A stretch of 42,667 nt of DNA from Nitrospira sp. (GCA_023248215.1 JAHFEW010000030.1:2517-45183), one strand, 5' to 3'. Positions 8,036-17,195 are shown, numbered from the stretch's first letter. The notes: generated from the sequence alone by a model not told the origin. Translations and numbers: made by a program.

Positions 8036-9871
8036 ATGCTGATTCTGAGCATCAACGAAGGCATTGATGCATCAGTTGTCTTATGCAAAGACGGGAGAGT
8101 TGTCTTCGCCGTCCAGGAAGAACGGTTGAGCCGCGAGAAGGGTTCCATCGGGTTCCCCTCGCAGGCGGTCATGCATTGCTTGAAAACCTATGGGTTGGAT
8201 GCCCGGGCGATCGACCACCTGTGTTTCAGCAATCTCGGCAGCCCTGCGAGTGAAACCCGCGAAGATCTCTTCAACTACTACGCGAGGGGCGCACGATCGT
8301 GGCGAGAGCTCTTGCGGGCGGGTGATCTGTCAGGTGTTGCAACCAGATTTGTTGGTATGCTGCCCCATTCAGTCGAGGAGATGGGGCGGGCCTGGTGGTC
8401 CTCACGGAAAAGTGCAGCAAGCAATCTCGCAGTTGAGCGGCAGTTGGCGCGTTGCGGTCTCGACGGCATTCCGATCAGCCGGTTTCACCACCATTCAAAC
8501 CATGCGGCCTCCGCCTATTACGCGCTGCGCAAGAATTGGCAGGAGCCGCATCTGGTGTGCACGTTGGACGGGGGAGGCGACGATGCCTGTGCCCATGTGT
8601 ATCTCGCGCAGAACGGGGAGCTGCGGCTGCTAGCCTCGACGCCCACCGGGCATTCGCTGGGGAATATCTATGCCTCTGTCACGTTCATGTTGGGCATGCG
8701 TCCGCATGAACATGAATACAAGGTGATGGGCCTGGCTCCCTATGCGGATGCGGAGCAGGGACGGGAAGTGGCGAAATCGTTCGCCCGTTACCTCGATCTC
8801 GATCCTGGAAATCCATTGCGTTTCAAGCGAACCATTCCCGAACGGACGAGTGCGATTCTGCCGAGACTGCTACAGGATTTTCGCAGGGTGCGCTTCGACC
8901 GGCTGGCCGCCGGGTTACAACTCTTTACGGAGGATCTGATCCAACGATGGATTGGAGCCGCCGTGCACAAGACGGGGGTACGAAATGTGCTGGCGGCAGG
9001 CGGCGTGTTTATGAACGTGAAAGCCAATCAGCACATCGCTCAACTGCCCGGCGTGGAGTTTTTCGATGTGTTCCCCTCCTGTGGCGATGAAACGTTGCCG
9101 TTCGGCGCCGTGTGGCAATGTCATCTCCGTCAGGGCGGAACACTTGCCGACATCCACTTCGATGACATCTATGTGGGGCCGGAGGCAGGCGCAGACCTGG
9201 CCGAAGCGCGGGCCAGGTACGGGGATGTCGTGGACTTTCATCAGCTCGATGATCCGGAAGTTCGGACGGCTGAGTTGCTCGCACAGGGCCACATTGTGGC
9301 TCGTTGTTCCGGACGGATGGAGTTCGGCGCGAGAGCGCTCGGCAATCGGTCGATTCTCGCAGATCCCAGCCGGCCGGCGGTGGTGGGTGCCATCAATCGT
9401 ATGATCAAGCAGCGGGACTTTTGGATGCCCTTCGCACCGGCCATCCTGGGAGAGCAAGCCGGACGATACATCCTGGTTCCAACGGCATTGCCTCGACCTC
9501 GCATCGCGCCCTTTATGATGCACGCGTTCGAGACCACGGACTGCCGCTCTGAATTCATCGCCGCTGTTCACCCCGCCGATGCGACGGCGCGTGCACAGAT
9601 GGTATGGCGCGATGTGAACCCGCGCTTTCACTCGCTCATTGAGGCGTTCGGGCGGTTAACTGGCCGGTGGGTCCTGCTGAATACGTCCTTCAACCTTCAC
9701 GGGTCCCCCATCGTCAGCGGGGCCTGTGATGCGGTTGAGGTTCTCCTCCGGTCCGGTCTCGAGTATCTGGTGATCGATCGGTACCTCATTACGAAGCGCC
9801 ATGGCACAGAGCCGTCCCTTGCGCCGCCGGTTCTGGACAGCGCGCGCCCGAGAAGCCCGGCTCAGCCCTGA
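8036..9871 (+). CDS. NodU/CmcH-type O-carbamoyltransferase
   Basis: A 611-residue carbamoyltransferase that transfers a carbamoyl group from carbamoyl phosphate, through carbamoyl-adenylate, to a hydroxyl of a sugar. The N-terminal domain shows VVFAVQEERLSREKG and the HHSNHAASAYY metal/active-site block near residue 151. LDGGGDDACAHVY lies in the nucleotide-binding part. The C-terminal domain carries the strongly conserved FGARALGNRSILADP and FWMPFAPAIL blocks and a NTSFN(L)HGSPIV block. Length and domain order are standard for the family. In this operon it should decorate a sugar of the EPS or its precursor; NodU acts on Nod factors and related enzymes act on LPS and antibiotics. The substrate is inferred only from context. 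Confidence 0.9.
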   Translation: MLILSINEGIDASVVLCKDGRVVFAVQEERLSREKGSIGFPSQAVMHCLKTYGLDARAIDHLCFSNLGSPASETREDLFNYYARGARSWRELLRAGDLSGVATRFVGMLPHSVEEMGRAWWSSRKSAASNLAVERQLARCGLDGIPISRFHHHSNHAASAYYALRKNWQEPHLVCTLDGGGDDACAHVYLAQNGELRLLASTPTGHSLGNIYASVTFMLGMRPHEHEYKVMGLAPYADAEQGREVAKSFARYLDLDPGNPLRFKRTIPERTSAILPRLLQDFRRVRFDRLAAGLQLFTEDLIQRWIGAAVHKTGVRNVLAAGGVFMNVKANQHIAQLPGVEFFDVFPSCGDETLPFGAVWQCHLRQGGTLADIHFDDIYVGPEAGADLAEARARYGDVVDFHQLDDPEVRTAELLAQGHIVARCSGRMEFGARALGNRSILADPSRPAVVGAINRMIKQRDFWMPFAPAILGEQAGRYILVPTALPRPRIAPFMMHAFETTDCRSEFIAAVHPADATARAQMVWRDVNPRFHSLIEAFGRLTGRWVLLNTSFNLHGSPIVSGACDAVEVLLRSGLEYLVIDRYLITKRHGTEPSLAPPVLDSARPRSPAQP

Positions 9872-9886
9872 TAGAGGAACCGCCGA

Positions 9887-11320
9887 ATGGAATTTTATCT
9901 TGTGCTGGCCGCCTCCACAGCAAGTATCGCCGGACTCGCCGCGTTGCTGTACTCGAGAACGGGCAGCCTGTCCTTCCCCCTGGGAATTCTCTTTCTGTAT
10001 TTTTGGTCGATCCACGGCGGGTGGTCTATCGTAGCCGATGGACTGGGAGCGGACAGCCAGCAACAACATCACTACCTGTACGGCAAAGTGTTTCCCGTGG
10101 AGTTGAACGAGGAGTATCTGTGGACGTTGTTGTTCTACGCCGGATTCATCATGGTGATCGAGTTGACGGCACTCTATCTTGTGAAGGGAGTTCGCCCACG
10201 GACGGACTCGCGCGTGCCGGCGTTGTGGATTTCTCACACCAGCATCCTCGTCATCTCCGCTGTCGCCGCTCTGGCGAGCTTTCTGATCGTGAAGGATCAG
10301 CTGGCGACCGCCGCGCTCCTGGGCAAGTCCGGATATTCCGTGACTCGCGGAGGATTGGGGGAGATGGTTCCGTTGTTCACCCTGCATCAGGTGCTCAACC
10401 GCGTGGCGCTCTTTTCTCTCGCGATTGGGATCGCCGTATGGTTCACCGGTCGGCAAGGGCGCTGGCTCGTCGGGGATGCCACCTTCTCAACCGGGGTAGG
10501 ATATAGTCTCCTGCTCGGCGGGCTGTTTCTCTATGTCACAATCCTAGGGAACAAGAACGAACTCTTCTCCGGACTGATCCTCGGCGGGCTCTTGTATCTC
10601 GCCAATACCAAGATTGTGAAGTGGGGCATCGTGGGAGTCGGCTCAGGATTGGTGTTTGTGGGGATCGCGCTCGTGGATTTCTTGCGGGCGTTTCCTCTCA
10701 TGGGACTGTGGGAAGGCATCGACTGGTGGGAGGCCATGCAGTGGGTGCCGGAAATTCGCGCAAGCAACGAAGCGTTCGGCGCCCATCTCTCTCTGTACGG
10801 GGTGTTGTACTTCCATTCGCCGTTGACCTACGGATCGAGCCTGACCTCTCTGTTGGCCTCGGTGGTCCCCCGCATTGTTTGGCCGGACAGACCGGGCGAC
10901 ATTTATTCGCACTATGCGGCCACGGTTGGAATTGCAGAGGGCGTGGGAGAGCAGGGCTTCAGTCTTCATCATGCGACCGGGTGGTATCTGAATTTCGGCT
11001 TGCCGGGGCTGCTGCTCGGCGCGGTGATGTGGGGATGGGTTTGGAGTCAGTGTTTTAATGCATATACAGTTGCAGGAGAGAAGCGGTATCGCGGGCCGCG
11101 ATGGCAGTATATTTTTGCGATCCTGGCTCCCTGGGGATTTGTGGCCTATATTCCTCCGCTGATTCGAGCGGGCCTCGAAGGGTACAAGGGACTGGTGATT
11201 GAAGGCCTGTTGGTCCCGACGATCGTCATCACGATCGCTTCCTATGGAAGCAGTCTCTTCACTCGCCTGTTCTCAACGCTGCCGCCGGCCGCCGACGGCA
11301 CTCCGGCACGTACGGAGTAG
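9887..11320 (+). CDS. Multi-spanning membrane protein, probable Wzy-like polysaccharide polymerase
   Basis: A 477-residue protein with about ten to twelve hydrophobic helices and a longer periplasmic loop in the second half (roughly residues 300-360, containing YGSSLTSLLASVVPRIVWPDRPGD). This topology and the VP.I.WP.RP motif fit oligosaccharide repeat-unit polymerases, which join lipid-linked repeat units in the periplasm. Sequence conservation in the family is poor, so the call rests on topology, the motif and position between transferases and the export genes. It starts 15 bases after the carbamoyltransferase stop and ends 6 bases before the next start. Confidence 0.6.
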   Translation: MEFYLVLAASTASIAGLAALLYSRTGSLSFPLGILFLYFWSIHGGWSIVADGLGADSQQQHHYLYGKVFPVELNEEYLWTLLFYAGFIMVIELTALYLVKGVRPRTDSRVPALWISHTSILVISAVAALASFLIVKDQLATAALLGKSGYSVTRGGLGEMVPLFTLHQVLNRVALFSLAIGIAVWFTGRQGRWLVGDATFSTGVGYSLLLGGLFLYVTILGNKNELFSGLILGGLLYLANTKIVKWGIVGVGSGLVFVGIALVDFLRAFPLMGLWEGIDWWEAMQWVPEIRASNEAFGAHLSLYGVLYFHSPLTYGSSLTSLLASVVPRIVWPDRPGDIYSHYAATVGIAEGVGEQGFSLHHATGWYLNFGLPGLLLGAVMWGWVWSQCFNAYTVAGEKRYRGPRWQYIFAILAPWGFVAYIPPLIRAGLEGYKGLVIEGLLVPTIVITIASYGSSLFTRLFSTLPPAADGTPARTE

Positions 11321-11326
11321 ATCGAG

Positions 11327-12463
11327 ATGGATGCAGGAGAGCGACTGCCGTTCGTGACGGTCCTTGTTCCGTGCCGGAACGAGGCGGACTTCATCGAACG
11401 TTGCCTGAAGTCCGTTCTGAACAATGGGTATCCATTGAGTCGGCTCGCGGTGCTGGTTGTCGACGGGATGAGCGAGGATGGAAGCCGCGAGGTGCTCGAC
11501 GCGTACACAGGAATCTATGCCTGTCTTCGTGTGATCGATAACCCCGGTAGAACGACACCGAAAGCGCTCAATCTCGGCGTGCGCGAGGCGCAGGGGGACG
11601 TGGTGCTGAGGGTGGATGCGCATGCGCGTCTTGAGCCGGGCTATATCCGGCGCTGCGTCGAAGCCCTGCGAGAGTACGATGCCGATGTGGCCTGTGGCCT
11701 GATGAGGACAGTTCCTGCGGTGGCCAGCCCTATCGGACAGGCGATCGCCGCTGCATTGAGCCATCCGTTCGGCGTCGGGAATTCGTATTTCCGCATTCAT
11801 GTGTCGCATCCGACGTGGGTGGATACGGTGTTTTGCGGCTGCTACCGCCGGGAGGTGTTTGATCGCGTGCTGATTTCCGAGGTTACCGGTGGGAGCGAGG
11901 ATGTATCGCTGGCGCCCAGGCCGATCGATCGGCAAGGTCCGTTCAATGCAGAGCTGATACGAGGACAGGATATGGATTTCAGTCTCCGGCTCCGAAAGGT
12001 TGGGGGCCGCATGCTCCTGGTTCCCGACATTGCGAGTGACTACTATGCCCGCTCCACCATGACCTCGTTTTGGCGACACAACTGGAATAACGGCGTCTGG
12101 GCGATCTTGCCCTTTGCCTATAGTGAGGGCATGCCGATTTCCCTGCGCCATCTGATTCCGCTGCTTTTCGTGGCGGCGGTGCTCGCCACGGCAGCAGTGG
12201 GAATCGTCGTACGACCCTTCCTGTGGCTGAGTGGCACAATCCTCGGAGCATATGGGATGGTGAACGTGGCGGCGTCTCTTCATGAGGCATGGACTGAGAA
12301 GTCGTTCGTCCGCCTTGTCATGATGCCGTTCGTATTTGCGACGTTGCATCTGAGTTACGGAATTGGATCACTCTGGGGGCTTGCCCGGTTGATCGGGCTG
12401 CCTCAGTTCTGGAGAAAGGTGGGCTTGGCCGGAGAGGGTCGCGCCTCCGCCGTCGAGTCCTGA
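11327..12463 (+). CDS. Family 2 glycosyltransferase, membrane-anchored (ExoA-like)
   Basis: A 378-residue GT-A glycosyltransferase. VTVLVPCRNEADFIERCL opens the Rossmann-like domain, VVDGMSEDGS follows, and RVDAHARLEPGYI carries the DxD-equivalent metal site. GQDMDFSLRLRKVGG matches the catalytic-base and Q/R-x2-R/W region. Two or three hydrophobic helices near residues 270-365 anchor it to the membrane, as in ExoA of succinoglycan synthesis. It likely extends the lipid-linked repeat unit. The donor sugar is unknown. Confidence 0.85.
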   Translation: MDAGERLPFVTVLVPCRNEADFIERCLKSVLNNGYPLSRLAVLVVDGMSEDGSREVLDAYTGIYACLRVIDNPGRTTPKALNLGVREAQGDVVLRVDAHARLEPGYIRRCVEALREYDADVACGLMRTVPAVASPIGQAIAAALSHPFGVGNSYFRIHVSHPTWVDTVFCGCYRREVFDRVLISEVTGGSEDVSLAPRPIDRQGPFNAELIRGQDMDFSLRLRKVGGRMLLVPDIASDYYARSTMTSFWRHNWNNGVWAILPFAYSEGMPISLRHLIPLLFVAAVLATAAVGIVVRPFLWLSGTILGAYGMVNVAASLHEAWTEKSFVRLVMMPFVFATLHLSYGIGSLWGLARLIGLPQFWRKVGLAGEGRASAVES

Positions 12464-12494
12464 ATTTCATGCGTCAAATGGGGGACCCTGTGGC

Positions 12495-13124
12495 ATGAAA
12501 CGCCTTTGTGATGTTCTGGTGGCATCCTGTGCCCTCGTCTTGTTGAGCCCGATCCTGTTGGTGTTGGCGATGCTCATCAAGGCGGGCGATGGAGGTGCGG
12601 TGCTGTATCGCGGGCATCGTGTGGGGTTGGGAGGCCGGCCGTTTCGTATGGTCAAGTTTCGTACGATGGTCGAGCATGCCGATGTCCTCGGCGGTCCCTC
12701 GACGCCGGCGGGCGATCCACGCGTGACTGCGATCGGGCGCTGGTTGCGGAAGTACAAGCTGGATGAATTGCCGCAGCTCATCAACGTCTGCAGCGGAGAG
12801 ATGAGCTTGGTCGGTCCGAGACCAGAGGTGCAACAGTATGTCGATCTCTACACGGAGGAGGAACGAGCCATCCTGACGGTCCGGCCCGGGTTGACGGACT
12901 GGGCAAGCTTGTGGAATATCGATGAGGGAGCGTTGTTAGAAGGGAGCCCCGATCCGGAGAAAACCTATCTGGAGACGATCCGTCCGGTGAAGATCCGGCT
13001 CCAGTTAGAATATGTGCAGCGCCGCAATTTCCGGACGGACCTGCAGATTCTCGTGCACACCTCGGTCGCGCTGGCAGGCGGAAAACGGTCGTGCCCGGTC
13101 ATGCTGGTTATGGGGAAAGGGTAG
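12495..13124 (+). CDS. Initiating sugar-phosphate transferase (bacterial sugar transferase, PssY/WcaJ-C family)
   Basis: A 209-residue monotopic enzyme that transfers a sugar-1-phosphate from a UDP-sugar to undecaprenyl phosphate, the priming step of EPS synthesis. The N-terminal KRLCDVLVASCALVLLSPI is the reentrant membrane helix with its preceding basic residue. VKFRTMV, the DELPQL block and SLVGPRPE are the conserved catalytic and phosphate-binding motifs, followed by VRPGLTDWASLW. It is the short form without the extra N-terminal helices of WcaJ or WbaP, which fits the small phosphoglycosyl transferases. Which sugar primes the unit cannot be read out. Confidence 0.9.
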   Translation: MKRLCDVLVASCALVLLSPILLVLAMLIKAGDGGAVLYRGHRVGLGGRPFRMVKFRTMVEHADVLGGPSTPAGDPRVTAIGRWLRKYKLDELPQLINVCSGEMSLVGPRPEVQQYVDLYTEEERAILTVRPGLTDWASLWNIDEGALLEGSPDPEKTYLETIRPVKIRLQLEYVQRRNFRTDLQILVHTSVALAGGKRSCPVMLVMGKG

Positions 13125-13128
13125 TCGC

Positions 13129-14124
13129 GTGGAAGGGACGGTGCAGTCAGGCAGTTCAATGACGGTCGGACAATCCCTCCTGCGGATGATGCTGCTGATC
13201 CGTGCCGTTGAGGAACGGATCGGTGAACTGGTCTCAGCGGGAGAGATCAAAACCCCCTGTCACTTGTCCATCGGACAGGAGGCGATTGCCGCCGGCGTCT
13301 GCGCGGCACTGGGGCGGCAGGATACGGTGTGGGGCGGCCATCGATCGCACGGCCATTACCTGGCAAAGGGTGGAGACCTGAATGCGATGATGGCGGAGAT
13401 CTTCGGCAAAGCGACGGGCTGCTCCAAAGGACGCGGCGGCTCCATGCACCTCATCGCCCCCGCGCAGGGCCTGTACGGCACGGTCCCCCTGGTCGGAGCG
13501 ACCGTCCCGCTGGCGGTGGGCGCCGGGCTGGCGTCGAAACTCCGTCACGAGCCGCACGTGGCCGTGGCATTTTTCGGCGATGGCGCCACGGAGGAAGGCC
13601 ATTTTCACGAGTCCCTGAACTTGGCTGCGCTCTACCGGCTTCCTGTTTTGTTTGTGTGCGAGAATAACTTCTACTCCACGCACATGGCACTCTCGGAGCG
13701 TCGGCTGAAGGATAATATCGTGCAGGCCGCCGAGCCTTCCGGAATGCCGGGCCTTCGTCTGGACGGGAACGATGTCCTGGCGGTCTTCGACGGTGCGGTG
13801 CAAGCCGTGACGAGGGCGAGGGCCGGCGAAGGGCCATCCCTCTTGGAATGTCGGACGTACCGGTGGCGCGGTCACGTCGGTCCGGCGTGGGATATTGCAG
13901 TCGGGGAACACCGTCGCCGTGAATTGGATGAATGGCTGCCGAAAGATCCCATCATGCGCTTAAAACGGCGCCTGGTAGATGAGGGAGTCTCCGCACAAAA
14001 ACTGGATGCCATGGCGCCTGTCATCCGAGATGAAGTCGAGGCCGCCGTCGCGTTTGCGCGCCTGTCGCCCTCGCCCGATGAGAGCGACCTCTTGAGACAT
14101 GTCTATGCCCCACGGAGAAAGTAG
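13129..14124 (+). CDS. TPP-dependent dehydrogenase/decarboxylase E1 component, alpha subunit
   Basis: About 331 residues of the pyruvate/branched-chain/acetoin E1-alpha family. GDGATEEG at about residue 150 through ENN near residue 177 is the thiamine pyrophosphate motif (GDG-x(25-30)-NN). HRSHGHYLAKG and KGRGGSMHL are also family hallmarks. The open frame continues upstream into the preceding gene, but GTG at 13129, five bases after that gene's stop and behind a GGAAAGGG site, is the likely start; GTG 13141 and ATG 13159 are alternatives. No E2 or E3 gene is present, so the pair may carry out a non-oxidative decarboxylation or C2 transfer in sugar synthesis. That last point is inference from context. 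Confidence 0.85.
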   Translation: MEGTVQSGSSMTVGQSLLRMMLLIRAVEERIGELVSAGEIKTPCHLSIGQEAIAAGVCAALGRQDTVWGGHRSHGHYLAKGGDLNAMMAEIFGKATGCSKGRGGSMHLIAPAQGLYGTVPLVGATVPLAVGAGLASKLRHEPHVAVAFFGDGATEEGHFHESLNLAALYRLPVLFVCENNFYSTHMALSERRLKDNIVQAAEPSGMPGLRLDGNDVLAVFDGAVQAVTRARAGEGPSLLECRTYRWRGHVGPAWDIAVGEHRRRELDEWLPKDPIMRLKRRLVDEGVSAQKLDAMAPVIRDEVEAAVAFARLSPSPDESDLLRHVYAPRRK

Positions 14125-15106
14125 CCACGCCATGCACCGGCTCACCTACGCACAGGCGATACGAGAAGCCCATGCTCAACTCTTGCGGCATGATCCGCGG
14201 GTCTTTGTCTGCGGCCAAGGCGTATGGAACCCATGGTATGCCGGGACCAGCCTCCAGGATCTGGATAAGGAATTCGGTCGCGAGCGGGTCTTCGATTGTC
14301 CCGTCTCCGAAAATGCCACCACGGGGGCTGCCATCGGCGCTGCGATCGTCGGCATGCGACCGATCGTGTTTCATGCCCGGATGGATTTTATGCTCCTGGC
14401 GGCCGACCCAATTGTGAATCAGGCGGCCAACTGGTCCTACCTGTTCGGAGGGCAGGTGGGCGTGCCCGTTGTCATTCGTTCGGTCATCAATCGGGGGGGC
14501 GAGCAAGGGGCGCAGCATTCACAAGCGTTACAGGCGTTGTTCGCACACGTGCCGGGATTGAAAGTGGTGATGCCCAGCACCCCGCATGATGCGAAGGGTC
14601 TGCTCATCGCCGCCGTCCGGGATGGGAATCCAGTGCTCTACCTCGACGACCGCTGGCTCTATGAACTAGAGGGAGATGTGCCGGAAGATCTGTATGAAGT
14701 GCCGATCGGAACGGCGGCGCTGCGCCGCAGTGGGAAAGATGTCACGGTAGTGGCCACGTCGTACATGGCGGCTGAAGCGGTCAAGGCGGTCGAGACGTTG
14801 GCGCAACGGAGCATCGACGTTGAGTTGATCGACTTGCGGTCGATCAAACCGTGGGATCGAGACCTCGTGTATTCCTCAGTCGGAAAGACCGGCCGGTTGG
14901 TTATCGCGGATGCAGCATGGATGAGCGGGGGCATCGCGGCAGACATCGCCGCCGCGGTCGCCGGTGAGATCTTTCATGCGTTGAAGGCTCCGATTGCCCG
15001 CGTCTGCCTGCCTGACGTCCCAGCCCCTACCGCTGCCGCACTCGAGCGAGTCTATTATGTCGGCGCCGAGGACATCGTCGCCGCTGTGGAGAAGGTGCTT
15101 TTGTAG
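14099..15106 (+). CDS. TPP-dependent dehydrogenase/decarboxylase E1 component, beta subunit (transketolase-like)
   Basis: A 335-residue E1-beta/transketolase pyrimidine-domain protein. Motifs include DCPVSENATTGAAIGAAI, which carries the conserved Glu that activates the TPP aminopyrimidine, and the C-terminal ELIDLRSIKPWD block of the transketolase C domain. The 5' end overlaps the alpha-subunit gene by 26 bases if the ATG at 14099 is used; ATG 14105 and ATG 14132 (MHRLTYAQA, where family similarity begins) are alternatives. The two subunits normally form an alpha2-beta2 heterotetramer, and the overlap suggests coupled translation. The region RSVINRGGEQGAQHSQ holds the usual substrate-binding loop. 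Confidence 0.85.
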   Translation: MSMPHGESSHAMHRLTYAQAIREAHAQLLRHDPRVFVCGQGVWNPWYAGTSLQDLDKEFGRERVFDCPVSENATTGAAIGAAIVGMRPIVFHARMDFMLLAADPIVNQAANWSYLFGGQVGVPVVIRSVINRGGEQGAQHSQALQALFAHVPGLKVVMPSTPHDAKGLLIAAVRDGNPVLYLDDRWLYELEGDVPEDLYEVPIGTAALRRSGKDVTVVATSYMAAEAVKAVETLAQRSIDVELIDLRSIKPWDRDLVYSSVGKTGRLVIADAAWMSGGIAADIAAAVAGEIFHALKAPIARVCLPDVPAPTAAALERVYYVGAEDIVAAVEKVLL

Positions 15107-15128
15107 GGCGCCCGCTCTTCTTTTCTTT

Positions 15129-16241
15129 ATGGCTTATCACGTTCCATTCATCGACCCGCGCAGTCACTACGCGAAGCTCAAGCCGGAAATCGATCGAGCG
15201 ATCATTGAGTGTTTGGCTAACGGCGATTTGGTTAATCGGCACCAACTCAAGGATTTCGAGCGTCACCTAGCGGAATTCGTGGGCGTCAAGTATGCAGTCG
15301 GCGTCAACAGCGGCTATCACGCCTTGTATTTTGCCCTCCTCGGAGCCGGCGTCGGACTGGGCCATGAAGTGATTACGGTTGCCCATACGTTCGTTGCGAC
15401 GGTCTCGGCTATCGTCCATTGCGGAGCGCAACCGGTCTTGATCGATGTGGGGCTTGATTACAACATGAATGTCGATCTGATCGAGTCTGCCATCACGCCG
15501 AGGACGAAGGCCCTGCTGCCGGTCCATCTCAACGGACGGGTGTGCGATATCGACAAGATTCTGGCGCTCGCCGAGAGGTACGGGTTGGCCGTGATCGAGG
15601 ATGCGGCGCAGGCTCTCGGCGCGACCTATGACGGGAAATGCGCCGGGAGCCAAGGGCGGGCCGGCTGCTTCAGTTTTTATCCCTTCAAGGTGCTTGGGGG
15701 ATTCGGCGACGGGGGGGCCATTACCACCAACGATCCCCACCTTGCGCGAATGGCCACTTTGCTGCGCTACAATGGGGAAGATCGCGAAACGGGTGAATAT
15801 CACTATCACGGACAGACGGCGCTTCTGGACAACGTGCAGGCTGCGGTTCTGGATGTGAAGCTGCGGTATCTGCCCGAATGGATTGCCCACCGGCGTCGGA
15901 TCGCGGATCTCTATCGTCGTGGTCTTTCCGGGATCCGGCAATTGCGCTTGCCTCATTTCGATGAGGCCCGCCGAAAGGATATCTACCAAAACTACGTAGT
16001 CCGCACGACCGTCCGCGACCAATTGCGCGCCTATTTGAAGGAGCAAGGCGTCGAAACGCTGGTCCACTGGCCGAAACCCATGTGGGAGCATAAGGGATTG
16101 GGCCTCGATGTCCCGACTGCTCCGGAAACCCTGTCTCTCTGCCGAGAAGTGCTGTCTCTCCCGATGAGCGCGGAGACCACGGAAGATCAGGTCGACAGGA
16201 CTGTCGCCTGCCTCCAATCGTTCTTCTCGAAGTACCCGTGA
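15129..16241 (+). CDS. DegT/DnrJ/EryC1-family sugar aminotransferase
   Basis: A 370-residue PLP enzyme that transaminates keto-sugars on a nucleotide carrier. VPFIDPRSHY opens the family pattern, VGVNSGYHALYFAL is the substrate/PLP pocket, VIEDAAQALGA holds the PLP-contacting Asp, and SFYPFKVLGGFGDGGAI places the Schiff-base lysine at K187. The start is the ATG at 15129; the frame is open further upstream over the E1-beta gene but those residues do not belong to the family. No clear ribosome-binding site precedes the ATG. It probably works on the 4-keto product of the dehydratase encoded at 17196-19166, giving an amino sugar for the EPS. Confidence 0.9.
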   Translation: MAYHVPFIDPRSHYAKLKPEIDRAIIECLANGDLVNRHQLKDFERHLAEFVGVKYAVGVNSGYHALYFALLGAGVGLGHEVITVAHTFVATVSAIVHCGAQPVLIDVGLDYNMNVDLIESAITPRTKALLPVHLNGRVCDIDKILALAERYGLAVIEDAAQALGATYDGKCAGSQGRAGCFSFYPFKVLGGFGDGGAITTNDPHLARMATLLRYNGEDRETGEYHYHGQTALLDNVQAAVLDVKLRYLPEWIAHRRRIADLYRRGLSGIRQLRLPHFDEARRKDIYQNYVVRTTVRDQLRAYLKEQGVETLVHWPKPMWEHKGLGLDVPTAPETLSLCREVLSLPMSAETTEDQVDRTVACLQSFFSKYP

Positions 16242-17014
16242 CCGTACCAGACTACAGCTCCGTGACCGAAAAAGTCGGAGACTGGGTGACGCAGGAGGCG
16301 TTATCCATGGTCTATACCCGTTATCGCTACGCGTCGGAATTCTGTCGGGGCAAGCGGCTTTTAGAGGTGGCTTGCGGCCAAGGTGTCGGGTTGGGATACC
16401 TGGCGAAACATGCGCGGCATACGGTGGGAGGAGATATCACGGAGGAGTTGCTTGCGAGCGCACGTGGCACGTTGCAGGGGACGCTCCCGTTGCTGAGGTT
16501 GGACGCCGAGGCGCTGCCGTTGTGCGCGGCAACCAGGGACGTGATCGTCTGTTATGAAGCGATCTACTATGTCGAACGCCCCTTACGATTCTTGCAAGAG
16601 TGCCGTCGAGTTCTGGCACCTCAGGGGCTCCTTCTCCTGTGCACGGTGAACCCGGAGTGGCCTGATTGTAATCCCAGCCCGCACAGTCGTCGGTATTACT
16701 CGTTACACCAACTGTCGGCATTGCTGCAAGAAGCCGGGTTTCGGGCGGAAGCCTTCGGCGCCTTTCCTGTCACCACGGCGTCGGTCTGGGCCTATTGTCT
16801 GTCATGGATCAAGCGCGCCGCCGTCACCTTGCACCTGATTCCGTCCACTATGAAAGGGAAGCGATTTCTCAAGCGCCTCTTTCTCGGGAGACTTGTTCGG
16901 TTCCCGGCCACCGTGGATGATGGCATGACCACCTATTGTTCACCCATGCGGATCTCCAGCGACCGGCCGATTCCCGGCTATAAAGTTCTGTTCGTGGTAG
17001 GCCGACCTGCCTGA
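16238..17014 (+). CDS. Class I SAM-dependent methyltransferase
   Basis: A 258-residue methyltransferase. LLEVACGQGVGLGYLA is motif I, which binds S-adenosylmethionine, GGDITEELL gives the acidic ribose contact, and LDAEALPL and VIVCYEAIYYV follow as motifs II and III. The start is a GTG overlapping the aminotransferase stop by four bases (GTGA), implying translational coupling. In this locus it likely methylates a sugar or its amino group. The C-terminal part is less typical and may give specificity. Confidence 0.85.
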   Translation: MTVPDYSSVTEKVGDWVTQEALSMVYTRYRYASEFCRGKRLLEVACGQGVGLGYLAKHARHTVGGDITEELLASARGTLQGTLPLLRLDAEALPLCAATRDVIVCYEAIYYVERPLRFLQECRRVLAPQGLLLLCTVNPEWPDCNPSPHSRRYYSLHQLSALLQEAGFRAEAFGAFPVTTASVWAYCLSWIKRAAVTLHLIPSTMKGKRFLKRLFLGRLVRFPATVDDGMTTYCSPMRISSDRPIPGYKVLFVVGRPA

Positions 17015-17079
17015 CCCCTTGCTGTTTGCCGCTGACTGGCTCACAGACCTCCTCCCATTTCATTCCGCCGTTCATGGGG

Positions 17080-17115
17080 CCTAGGCCTCACCCTAGGCCA
17101 AGCCCTAGGGCTGGA
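17080..17115. repeat. Three CCTAGG palindromes at exact 12-base spacing
   Basis: CCTAGG starts at 17080, 17092 and 17104, so the three copies lie on the same helical face only roughly (12 bases apart). Each is flanked by GC-rich bases, and the first is part of the longer palindrome GGCCTAGGCC. It sits in the 181-base gap (17015-17195) between the methyltransferase and dehydratase genes. It could be a protein-binding array or a short tandem repeat. I see no gene in this gap. Confidence 0.6.
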
Positions 17116-17195
17116 TTCGATCATTGCAGACAGGGTATGTTCTGTAGCTTGAGCCGGGGAGAGCTCCCGGCAAGTTTTTTTATCCGGGATGGACG

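Noticed and set aside
14994-15128. Upstream extension of the DegT-type aminotransferase
   Set aside because: The family pattern begins at MAYHVPFID (15129); earlier residues are a shadow of the E1-beta gene.
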